The notes under the pieces are model-generated. The model was not told the DNA's origin. It did not search any database and saw only the letters and a list, made by a program, of their open reading frames with translations. The translations under genes and the position numbers were made by a program. From Rhynchonema sp. JSB1_4 (Eukaryota; Nematoda; Chromadorea; Monhysterida; Xyalidae): a stretch of DNA of 64,000 bases. The stretch covers positions 16,598 to 80,597 of the forward strand of contig JASAMV010001193.1 of assembly GCA_030248065.1 (NCBI GenBank), in the 5' to 3' direction. Of this stretch, positions 24,588 to 35,339 are shown in pieces; positions within the stretch are counted from its first letter, which is position 1, and every line of letters begins with the position of its first letter.

Positions 24588-25154
24588 TATGTTTCCGAAT
24601 GCAGAGGACCTGAGTGAACGTAGCCACCGAAACGGACCTTGTTTTGTTATGTAATGTATAGCATTTCATTATGGGTGTATGGTGTTTTCAGATGTATTAG
24701 ATGCTGGAGTTTTCAGCTCTCGTGATTGGTGCATCGCATCGGGTACTATATGTACAATGATTTGTGATATTTCGGTTTCGGTTGTCCATCTCGATAAAAT
24801 TACTCATTACTTCGTGTACTCATATACCCAATTCGTAAATTGGCTTATTATTCGTACATGACTATCAATGCTGATCATTCTTGATGAGGCTCACTTAACA
24901 CCATGTACTTTTTGTTACAGCTGATGCTACACATGCCACGTACGGACCATTCCCTCGAGAATGGCACTGGTTCGTCATACATGCCACAGTAGTTGCACAT
25001 ATTTTCGAAGAGTAAGAACAATGGTCAGGACTCGAATACCTAATGCTGATATATGCCTGCCAACAGGTAACAATAACAACAAAACCGAAAGTATAGACCA
25101 ACATGCGAGTTACTTGGCAGTTCTAAAACCGGCATTTTCAGTACTTGTATTTGA
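24588..25154. other. Intergenic spacer
   Basis: No exon is supported. It must contain the 3' end of the second glycosyltransferase gene and the promoter of the first methyltransferase gene. Confidence 0.5.
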
Positions 25155-26621
25155 ATGCGCACTGAGAGCGCATTTCAACATCTTAATTTCGGCTATATTG
25201 CCAAAAATTTCACCAACCCGTCACTCATCAATTCAATGCTGCGGCCAGCTCGCTACATTCCGGAGCTGATCAGCCAGCCGAGGGTTATCATCGCTTTGCT
25301 GTTGCTCGCTTCAATAGTCGTGTATGTTGTGAGCAAGGGAGCGAGGAGTTTCACTGGTACGCCATTATACATATGTAGCATATTTGGGACAGCGACAGAT
25401 TTTGATCAAAGCTGCGCATTTTTGCGTAAATTTCCGGTTCATGCTTGTATGTTGCAGGTCTCACTGCAGTTCCCACCAGTAGTGACTCGCAAACAGTTCC
25501 AGCGAAAAACGGGAGAACAAATGGCGTATCTATGAATCGTGGTTCCGGTTGGTGCTGATAAACACAACAATTGGTGGCAAAATGCTGACTGCATTTCACT
25601 AGATCAGACTGAAGCCGTTGCTCCAAATGTGTTCCTATGCGCAGCCCGACAACCATTCCTTCGCCGCCTAAAAAGTCGTGAAGAACTGCCGGCGTATTTG
25701 AACGAGTTAAAGTACGAAGTGGGCGCTGAGCTGGGTGTACAAGCAGGCCTTCATGCTTTTGGCATACTCAAAGGATGCAAAACGTGTCAAAGACTGTATC
25801 TGGTTGATACGTGGACGCATAGCGAAAATTACAAGGTGTATACCTTCGAAAGATGTTTGGTTTGACGTCGTACCATGATTTGTGGCACGAGTCTGTACAA
25901 CCTACAGTATGTATGTAGTGTCTTTATCAGTTTTGTTTTGCATGACTTCAAAAGCTGCGTATTCGTTTCGCGTTTTCAGGACGTTGCCAACGTTGACAAT
26001 GATCAACAAGAGAGTCTGATGCGTCGAGCGCAACGCACCCTCGCACCATTCGCCAACAGAACGGTGTTCTTGCGAGGCAGAACAGACGAAATAGTGAAAA
26101 AGGTGCAAAAATTACACACTAATTGAGGAAATTTTGTGCCAGCTCCGTTTGAAACATTTTGTTCGGATAAGTCACATGGAAATTGGCTCACTTGAAGACT
26201 AAATGTGCCCATATGTATAGATTGCCGACGACAGTCTCGACTTTATTTACCTGGATGCCCGGCACGACTATTGCGCTGTTGCTGAAGATCTGCGACTTTG
26301 GTGGCCGAAGCTCAGGCAGGGTGCATTGCTGGCTGGACATGATTTTATAAAGGATACTGGTATGCGCGCTTTCTTAGTTTGCAAAATGTTTTGGAACTTT
26401 CCAGAAAAGTTTGATGTTCAGATTTGCACGACGGTCAAGACTGGTCGTTATGCGAGGACGGTCGAGTGGAGCACGGCGCTGTGCAACGCGCGGTGGAGGA
26501 ATTTGCAGAAAGACACAAGCTCAGAATCAGTGTCATGCACGCGGATCGTTCGTACATGATGAGAAAACCATTAGGTGACGCAAATGGCGAGAAACAGTTG
26601 AACATAGAGAAAGCAGAATGA
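25155..26621 (+). CDS. SAM-dependent methyltransferase (Methyltransf_24-like), type II membrane, copy 1
   Basis: Predicted O-methyltransferase tethered to an internal membrane. Six exons: 25155-25356, 25458-25541, 25603-25835, 25980-26102, 26221-26359 and 26422-26621, giving 326 residues with all phases closing. A cytoplasmic tail precedes a membrane anchor at residues 44-59, then a Ser/Thr-rich stem encoded largely by the 84-nt exon 2. The Rossmann-type SAM site is GAELGVQAG (136-144), followed by YLVDTW (acidic residue for the SAM ribose). FIYLDARHDY (Asp226, His229) and GHDF (254-256) match the metal and substrate site of TylF/MycE-like sugar methyltransferases, a known relative of this fold. 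The C-terminus is charged. Its position beside two glycosyltransferase genes suggests a glycan substrate, but this is inference. Confidence 0.82.
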
Positions 26622-27873
26622 CAATTTTGCAGGATGTGATATGTACATACATATATGCCTTTCCTCAACCGTAGTTTCATTTCGATAGCACAATTGCGTT
26701 AGCTTTCAATTTCACTTGCTACACGTTAAATAACTGATTCATAGTTTCACACTGCTTGTATAGTGACATTTTTAACGACACTTGTTCTGCACAAATATGT
26801 ATTATCAGCTTACCAATTGCTCCAGATAGCGTTACCCTCAATATTAGTGATGAAAATGTCGAATCGCACCGGCCGAACCATTTTTAAGATTGCAATCGTT
26901 GGAAGAACAAAGTCTGCACGCCGCAAGACTTTGTCTCAGACCGCTGGTTGACCACTGTATGAAGCCGAAGCCCATTTGCACCAGCTGCTGGCACCACCCA
27001 TGCCACAGCTTACAAGCCTTCCACCTCAGAAGGCGCATGTACAGTGGTAGCACTATTTTCACAAAAGAAAAGTAACAAATGCAGCAGTTTTCGCGTGCGT
27101 ATGGTCGACAAATAGAAACAATGCTCCTCTAGACATGAATACGGACTATCATAGCTTGACAACGAAACCCAGAACAAGGCCGCCTGCACGTTACACACTG
27201 GCAATTTTTAGGGCGTAACTTTGGTCCTGCAATACTTAAACCTTGCCCGTCACTATTGATATCTGGAAATTTTTGGTTTGTTTTTTGCTCTAATTTAGTT
27301 GCCGACATCGAGGCGAATAAGGTTTACATTCATGACTCTTTGATTTACTGCAGATTTAATGCCGAAATCAGTCAATAATTACCGGTTCGCTGGAACAAAA
27401 TTAAAAAAATAGATAGTCCCCCACTTCTTGACAGTCACATTAGCCAGGAGCTAAATTTTGAATTGCCGCAATTTGTCAAAGGCTTACATTGCACTATTAG
27501 GGACTTTACGCTCCCACTACACAGTACTGCCAGTGCGCGCGCTTGCAATACTTGTGTTATGCACTAACAAGTGGGAGCGGCACTGTACAACACGCAGACA
27601 AATCACGGGACCACCGATACGCGACAGAAACAGAAACCATCGAAACATGTCGCGGTCCAAGCAGGGGGTCTCCCCCCGAATTAATTTCGGTATTAAATCG
27701 GTACTTAACGGAAAAGTCACGACTGTAAACCTTGTTCGTCTCTATGTCGGCAACAGTAATAAAATAAACAGACCAAAATTTTCAAATATCAATAGTGGTG
27801 GGCCAGGTTTAACGAATGGCGATGCCTCTGCCCGCGGTCAAGATGTGAAGAATGAAGAGTCATTCATTCTAGT
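26622..27873. other. Intergenic spacer
   Basis: Short overlapping frames only, with no domain or splice chain. The hairpin-like pair AGTGGGAGC (27571) and GCTCCCACT (27510) brackets a short stretch. The promoter of methyltransferase copy 2 probably lies at the right end. Confidence 0.45.
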
Positions 27874-30135
27874 ATGAGCTCCGGCAGCTATATTTTGCCG
27901 AAATTTCACAAATCGGCCTCACCATCAGGTAACTCAATGCTGTTGCCAATTCGTGGCAGTCAGGAGCTATTTGTCCAAAGAATCATCATCGTTTTGCTGC
28001 TGATCGGCTTAATCGGTGTCTATGTAACGAACAACAAGGGAGTGACACAAATCAATCCACCCGGTAGGCGATAAACATCACATTCAGCTCTCGTCAGGAG
28101 TGTCATCTGGCCTTACTTGTAATCATCGGGTACCTACGCTTTTACGATTTATTCAGCAAGCAGTTACACGACAGTGTCAGAATGATTAGTCTGGAACCAA
28201 GTGGTCGAGTTAAGCTTTGTTTGAATTATAGACTGTCCAGCCCACAACACCAGTTGTTGGTCTTGACCAGCTAATATACAGGGTGACCAATTGGAACGCA
28301 ACCCTTTTGGAGAACTCGTACTCTGCGTTTAGTAGGGAGTAGGTGTGAATTTAGTGGCATATCATTGCACGCAAAACTTCCATTGTTTTTGTTTCAATCT
28401 ATTATGGGATAAATCATCATCAAAGCTGGAGTTATGGACCGGACAAAAAAAGTTTGTGATAATCTGCTCGTCAGTCGTCACGTGAGCATATTGTCAACCA
28501 TAACCACTATCACACAGACACACCTTTATTGTCCATCCGGTCACACATGTCTTTTGCTGTGTATCCCATAGCTCCAACTTGGTGATGTTTCATTCCATGA
28601 TGTTTTAACACAAAAACTACGGAGGGTTTGCGTTCGATGATGTACTACTCGTGTCAAACCACTTACCCAACGTGGAGAACGAGTCCTCCAAATGTCACAC
28701 GCAGCTACGAATGGCTCCTCAACACCTTTTTGTTATCTTTGCTCCACAATTGACTTTCTTACTTTTGGCAAAACAAGTTTTCCCTTCAGTCCAACATCCA
28801 CCATACTACATTCGTCCACTGAAGACCCGAGGTGAACTGCCGGCATATTTGAACGAGCTCAAGTGTGAAGTGGGCGCCGAATTGGGTGTGCAGACGGGAC
28901 TCAATGCGCTCGGCATATTGAAGGGATGTAAAACGTGTCGAAAACTGTATCTGGTTGATACATGGACTCAGAGCACTAATTATAAGGTGCTAGTATTCAT
29001 TTGGTTAACCTACAACTGGGTCTTGATGTTTTATTCGCTACTAGAAAGCTGAATATTCAGTTTCGTTCCTCAGGACACTGCGAACCTTGACAGCAAAAGA
29101 CAGGAGAGTCTGTTCCAACAAGCGCAACACACCCTGGCACCATTTGCCAACAGGACAGTGTTCTTGCGAGGCAGGACTGATGAAATGGTGAAAAAGGTAG
29201 ACACACTCGCAAAATAGTGTTTCAAAATTTATGGTATATATTTAGCCCATGCCCTGAAAAGCGCAACCGCCACCGGGGGTGGTTGCGCCCCCACCCCAAA
29301 CACGATGGTGACAGTTTCCAGCCGGTTGACCTCAATTTGTTGCGCAAATACGTTGCGTTAGCGCACGCACGTTGTTGGGAACAAAGGGGAATTTAGGCAC
29401 TGAGGTGGAGAGCGTGAGATGTACATATCAAATACACTGTTGCGCAACCGCCCTCGGTGGCGGTGGCCCTTTCGAGAATTTGGGCCACTAAAACCACTGA
29501 AAGGTGACTAATTTTCTACCAGGTTTTCGACGACAGTCTCGACTTCATCTACCTGGATGCCCGGCACGACTACTGCGCTGTGGCTGAAGATCTGCGACTT
29601 TGGTGGCCGAAACTCAAGCGGGGTGGACTGCTGGCTGGACATGATTTTGTGAAAGATACCGGTAGGCGCGGGCGTGCTAGTAAAAGTAGACAAACATACA
29701 TACATAAGCCTGATTGGCACAGTTCTTGTTGACGCGTGCGCCCAGTCATTTACACACATACATTTCTTAAAGCGACGAGTCGGAAAGAATTCATACACTT
29801 TGGCATGTCATTTTCAAGTTTCGCATCCACAAACGCCTAGCTCTTTGTCACTGGCCAACTACAAGCAAGAAACGAAAGAAAGAAGCTATATATCATCATT
29901 GGTCCAACACACATCAGGATCCATGTCTTCAGATCTGCACGATGGTCAGGACTGGTCGTTATGCGAGGACGGTCGAGTGGTGCACGGCGCTGTGCAACGC
30001 GCGGTGGAGGAATTTGCTGAGCGACACCAGCTAATTATCAGTGTCATGTACAGAGAACAATTCGCCAATTCATACATGATGCGCAAACCATTTGATGAGA
30101 GTAGTGTTCAAACGGAATCCCGAGGGGTATTTTGA
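27874..30135 (+). CDS. SAM-dependent methyltransferase (Methyltransf_24-like), copy 2, C-terminus altered by insertion
   Basis: Paralog of the preceding gene. Exons are 27874-28063, 28790-28986, 29074-29196, 29523-29661 and 29933-30135, giving 283 residues. The membrane anchor is IIIVLLLIGLIGVYV (about 38-52). The SAM site GAELGVQTG, YLVDTW, FIYLDARHDY and GHDF are all intact. There is no counterpart of the 84-nt stem exon of copy 1; that exon is phase-neutral, so its loss keeps the frame, or it may be hidden in the 726-bp intron 1. The last nine codons and the stop come from a 432-bp element inserted at 30102. Codons beyond the element, starting at 30542 and ending at a stop at 30579-30581, match the tail of copy 1, so the ancestral end was longer. 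The catalytic domain is unaffected, so activity may remain. Confidence 0.82.
28278..28645. repeat. Diverged foldback element in methyltransferase copy 2, intron 1
   Basis: Inverted segments pair imperfectly: GGAACGCAACCC with GGGTTTGCGTT near the ends, and a segment around CATCAAAGCTGGAGTTATGG with its reverse at 28567-28595. It explains most of this unusually long intron. Confidence 0.55.
29241..29490. repeat. Foldback element with GCGCAACCGCC words and shared core
   Basis: Both ends carry GCGCAACCGCC/GGTTGCGC words, with TTTAGCCCA facing TGGGCCACTAAA. The centre (29303-29364, minus orientation) contains the same core as the elements at 13215, 58323 and 61171, although its arms are unrelated to theirs. 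It lies in intron 3 of methyltransferase copy 2. Confidence 0.7.
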
Positions 30136-30533
30136 TGCCCGATCCCGAAAATTTCGAAATAAATCCAGATCCCGATCCCGAAGCTTTTCGGGATTAGACA
30201 ACTTTCACCAGCCATTAATTTTTTCGCTATTTTGACTGAAGCGTGTTCATTTTTTTCGCCACGTGCTGTTAGACTCAAATATGTTTATTTTACACCAGAT
30301 TCATTGCAAAGGAAATTCAATTGATCTAAAGGCATAAAATTTGAAAAACAGCCACTAGACTTTCGGCTCTTGGATGACTAAAAATATTTGCTCGGATCCC
30401 GGTCAAGAATACCGATCCCGAACTTTTGGCTGATCCCCATCCCGATCTTTTTCCAATCCTGAATCCCGATCCCGAAAATTTATGGAGTTGGTCCCGATCC
30501 CGATCCCGAACTTGCGATTCCGTTTAAACCCCA
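30102..30533. mobile_element. Non-autonomous hAT-like element in a coding exon
   Basis: The 8-bp direct repeat GATGAGAG lies immediately outside both ends (30094-30101 and 30534-30541). The ends are inverted: TAGTGTTCAAACGGAATC on the left, and TGGGGTTTAAACGGAATC on the reverse complement of the right. An 8-bp target duplication is typical of hAT transposons. The interior is iterated CCCGATCCCGAA words with no transposase, so it was moved in trans. It ends the host reading frame early. Confidence 0.85.
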
Positions 30534-30581
30534 GATGAGAGCAACGATGAGAAACAGTCAAACAATATGAAGATGGCTTGA

Positions 30582-32284
30582 CACAAGGCTGATTAAGGAA
30601 TAAATAAGATAATGAAGCATTTCTAATGTCAACCCGTATTTTTTCACTGTTGCCGTGTGATTTTTAATAAGCATTTATTGAACTCCCGTGTTCATTTTTT
30701 CACAGTTGTACAGTACATGTGCACTGCGGTGTTGTCTCCGTGTTGCTCGGCAGACCATGTCTAACCAAATACAGATGTCGGCTGGCCCAATGTTGGTGTT
30801 GTGAAACGCAATTTGATTGATCCATTATTTGCTTAAGATCGACGAAACCTAAAAGTAAGTAATAAACAGGGAACATTAAAAAATAGTTGGGGTACGGAGA
30901 TTAGAAAAAGTTTTTCGAAGCCGGTATTGGCAAAGAAGAGCTCATGAATTTTGCTCTTTGTGTCATGCTTCCTGCACTCCCTTTCGCTCGCTACCGGCAT
31001 TTTTTGGTTTCTCAATGCACCCGCGTGCTGACTGGCTGGGAACTGTGGATTGCGGGTTTGGTACAATTAGAACTTCTGGCTAGTGGTTTTTTAAAAAATG
31101 TTATTTTTATTAAAAAAATTTTTTTTCGTTCCAAAAATTTAAAAAAATTTTAATTTTTCGAAATTCGAAAATTTCTCTGTTTTTTGCTCTAAAAGTGTTA
31201 TTTTTTGCATAAAAATTGCTACTGTTGGCATCACCTGACCCTACCAAGGGTGTATTGGGTGCAATCGCTGTTTTGTGGCATCTGGACATCGTGCACACAC
31301 TCACAGGGCCTCTCATATGATTACACACGTACATGTGACTGGGTGGGCATTTATTTGTCCATGTTCCAGACCCGAAAGGAGCGATTCGATGTAATATTCA
31401 CTCTAATTTCGCATTATGTGCAGTTTATTTGTATTGTTCGCGTACCTAGACGCAATAATTTCACCCAAAACTACCATCCCGAATATCAGAAAGCCATACC
31501 ATCACACCCGCACCACCTGAGGAAGGGTACGGGTGTGTACCTGACTAAGGTTGGTACTTATCGACCATTGGATAGCATGGTTTCGTATCACCTGTGCTTT
31601 AGATGCACTTACAACACATTATGTAACAAAAATACCCCTATTTTGTACTTGAGCGCTCATTTTTTATCGTGTTGGGCAGATTTTGCCAGGAATAAAAAAA
31701 ATTTTGTCAATCAAAAAATTTTTTTTAAAAAAGGGGGCTCGAATAAAAATTTTTTTTATTGACCACTGCTTCTGGCCCGCAACAGGCACATTGCATTGTG
31801 AAACTTAGTGCGGTGCGGGTTCAATTTTTGCGGGCCTGCATTACCTCGACCCGCAACCCGCAACTCGCATGCATTGTGAAGGCATCCTAAGCAACGCCGC
31901 TATCAATTCTTACAGTTTGAAACGCTTGGTTTTTCATATTTGCCATCATTGGTCATAGCGTCCACCAATACATTTGTTTCGCCAACACCAGTACGGGAAA
32001 GCCATTTTTTATTCATTGTACACCGGCACGAACAATGTATAATATTTGTTGGAACGCAAAAGAATAAGGGCAACAGTTTTGCCTGAGGTTAGCAGACACA
32101 TGACAAAATTATTTGAATTCCAGCCGTCCATGTCTGAGCAAGGGGCAGGTGCACTGTCACCATGGCGACAATAGTGCGCGTTTAACCTGGCCCACACACG
32201 CCGGAATACTGATCGTTCATATTTCACAGAAACGCAAAAGGTGATTTAAATATTAAAAAACAACATTTAAGTAAAAGGTTAAAG
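30582..32284. other. Intergenic, repeat remnants
   Basis: No exon is supported. Two A/T-rich blocks of facing homopolymer-like tracts (31085-31220 and 31685-31765) suggest another degraded foldback. At 31790-31890 there are CCCGCAAC and GCGGG words ending with CATTGTGAAGGCATCCTAA, similar to the TTAGGCCG...TTCACAATG ends elsewhere. Confidence 0.45.
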
Positions 32285-35200
32285 ATGCACCAAGACCAAA
32301 CAACGCGCATCAATCTGATGTCCGAATTACTGTCGCACGAAAGCGACATGAAAAAACGTCATTTTCAACTGAAACAAGATTGGCAAAGGCTTGAAAATCG
32401 TATGGCGCTAATTGATATCAAGATTGATGAAGCCAGAGAATTGAGAGTTGGTTTTTTCTGATAAAAATGGAACTTTAAAAATCTATTTTTGATGAATTTT
32501 TCTAGAACCAATATGTGCATGATCTGGAACGCAAATACCCGCAGTGGAATCCGCTGCTGAAGACATATGCGGTTCGTTTTATTATTCTTCGTTCTGGTCA
32601 ACCGTATTTCTTAGTGCTTTTTAATTTTGTAGTTGTCATGCGCAGGCTGAATATTTCGCCTTAGTCGTGGTTGGGCTAGACTTGGGGGGTGAAGCCCAAA
32701 CCTGCCTAACTTCTGCCGCGCTGAAACGTACAAAATGAGCCCAAGCCTCAGCATAATTTTTTAAGGCTCCCAAACGTCTGCCAATCAGCAAACAGCCGAC
32801 TGTGCACAGGCCAACAATTCTTGATGACCTATCGACTGCTCAGTACTGGACGCAAGTCGATCCAAAGTCCTTGTCTCAGCACGCGCAAGGCCCTTTGTCT
32901 CCGCCGGAAAAGGTGAACAGCAGTTAGGGTCTGTGAAGTACCGGCCGGAGTTATCCGGTTTCCGGTGGGGCTCTATTTGGAACATGTTCCTAATAGAGCC
33001 CTAGGGTCTATTCGGGATTTTTTCGTTCTCGTACCCATTTTGTGATCTAAATTTACCGACAAAAAGCAGCAAAACGAGCTATTTTACATGATATTTCGTC
33101 GTTTTCGGTCAAAATCTTTGTCTTTCAGGCACATAGAACCAAAATACAGTCTATACAAAGCGTCTATAAGACACAAAAACGTGTTGCAATCAGGTATGAA
33201 CCATATTCGAAAAGTACAAAAATTTTACATGGGGCTCTATTTCGGAATAAAAATAATTTTCAAAATCCGACTTCCCACCTACTACCAAATAGAGCCCCAG
33301 AGGCTGTAACTTGAGAACTCCGGTACTTGGTACCCTATACTTGCATATACTACGTGGGTGCGACAGAACACCAGTGGAAACGCCGTTTGCATCAACAATG
33401 CCATCTCTTTTTCAAAAACACACCCCTCCAAAAATTGGTTGCTAATGTTTATCCGAGGTAAAATAACGTCAAAGCTCAAGCCTGCCTAAATGGCATAATG
33501 TTCAAGACGGCAGACCAACAAATCTTCGTCTGCTGTTCTTGCTGCTATTTTTACCGTGTCCGATTCCTAAGGAGCTAAGAGATTGAACTCTTTTGACCAA
33601 AAAAGCTGAAATCTTTCGACCAAAAACTTTTGAAATTAATTGTTGCAGGACACAACCGTCGACATGCAGTCGCTGCGTGCTCGTGTTGATGACCTGTCGT
33701 CTCAGCTGCATTCCCTGCAACAGCAAGGCAAGCTGGGCGATGTTTCACTCATAAACGCGAATCAGCGTCCCGCTCAAGGCCAGAATGAACAGGTGCAAAA
33801 ATTCTTAAAAGCTTGCATAACCCTAACAATATTTAAGTCTGTTTTTAATCGTTTTTTTTGCAGAATGACAGCATCATAAATGTACGTTACCATCAGCAAC
33901 CGGTTCCAGAACCGAACTCGTTAATGGAAGAAGACGAGCACGCCAGGGCTCAGTCGCGGAGCCACTCAAAGGCGCAGCAGCACGAAAATTACGGAGGCGA
34001 TTTCTCGGCTCCTGTTCAGCAACGGCAAGAGGTCGTCACGAAGCAAAAGCAAATTGACCAACAGTTGAAGGCACCTCCGGAAACAGTGCCAAAACCAGGT
34101 CCATAATTATATGGGATGAATAGTTTGGTGTTTCCAACATTTTGTCTAATCAGCACAGGCCTATGGATACAAGCCTTAGTTCAGAAGATCAAGCGCAGTT
34201 CTGGAAACCCTCCAAACAACGACTTTTTTCGTATTCGTGGGCAATAATCGTCATTAACTGGTCTGTACATTTGCAATTAAAGTGATTGCCAAGGCCTAAG
34301 GAACTCTTATCACAAAAAGTAGTGTTTGACCGATTGGGACAAATACATATTGGCCGGAGTCAACGAGGTTGCACAAAAACTATCGATAATACCCAACACG
34401 AATGAAATAACGGTATATGTAGCTAAAAACAGCACATAAACCCACCCAAAATAAATCAAATTGTGCGAAAACCGCTGCCGTGCCGCTGGAGTTGTCAAAT
34501 TTTTACAACTCACCAGCGGCACTCCAGCGCGGCACTCGCCGGCACCGCTGTCGCCGCTGCCGCTCCACTAGGAATAGCCTTTTAAAAACGTTTCAGTCCA
34601 AAAGCAGCAGTCACCTTCAGCCGACACCAGTTACGCCCAATTTGTCGGTTTGCTCAAGAACGAAAGCTCGAATGCGAATAAGACAGCTGACAGTGGATCA
34701 TCGGACAGCGACAGCATCGAGGCTCGATTGTCGAAGACGAATGAGAGGAAGAAGGCTGTCGCTTTGAAAGATCAGGCAAAGTTGGTGCCTGGTGCATGCC
34801 AAAGATTCGTTTGTTTGATCGCGATCTAAATCTTGAAGCATTGGCGCATCTGTGCGAGCCGATTTTTGAACGGGTAAATAAATAAATCTTTTTAGAAAAA
34901 ATGTGGCTTCGAAAATTTGTCACGGCTTTGTGTCATGGCATTGAATGTTGCACATTGGCAACAACCGATCAAGTTTGCTTTGAACAATAGTGAGCTATCA
35001 AACAATGAACCTGTAAAGCATAAAGGCCACTTCTTCAGTCCTGAAATCACCGTAGTGGCGCCACCGAGCAGCGACCGACAACCGAACCCGACAACCGAAA
35101 AGGCCGGTATCAACACGTCACCTAAGCCGTCACAGGGTGGTCAAAAAGATGCTGCAACCGAGAAAAGCGACGCTGAGAAATTCATGGACAAACTTTTCCC

Positions 35201-35339
35201 GAAAAATAGCCAGGAGCAGGCGAAAACAAATAAGGAAGCAGAAAAACGCAGTAAGCCAAAGGCAGAGTCCAAACATGTGGATGGGCGACCTAAGGCCGTT
35301 TCTTACCTGGACTCCAGTGATGAAGACTTTTGGGATTAA
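32285..35339 (+). CDS. Coiled-coil and low-complexity protein of unknown function
   Basis: Six exons fit in phase: 32285-32446, 32506-32571, 33649-33792, 33864-34098, 34597-34780 and 35039-35339 (363 residues). An alternative last acceptor at 34990 gives 379. The N-terminal 110 residues (MHQDQTTRINLMSELLSHES onward, with LRARVDDLSSQLHSLQQQ) are charged and heptad-like, predicting a coiled coil. The rest is rich in Gln, Ser, Lys and Glu. The C-terminus is acidic and aromatic (SYLDSSDEDFWD), like a short peptide docking motif. There is no signal peptide, so the protein is probably cytosolic or nuclear. I recognise no family. Intron 2 holds a foldback element. A second open frame at 34797-34873 lies within the last intron and may be an alternative coding segment. 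Confidence 0.65.
32967..33298. repeat. Foldback element with GGGGCTCTATTTGG ends
   Basis: The terminal 14 bp GGGGCTCTATTTGG is mirrored by CCAAATAGAGCCCC; further inner copies of TAGAGCCC and GGGCTCTATTT lie inside. It is in intron 2 of the coiled-coil gene. Confidence 0.7.
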
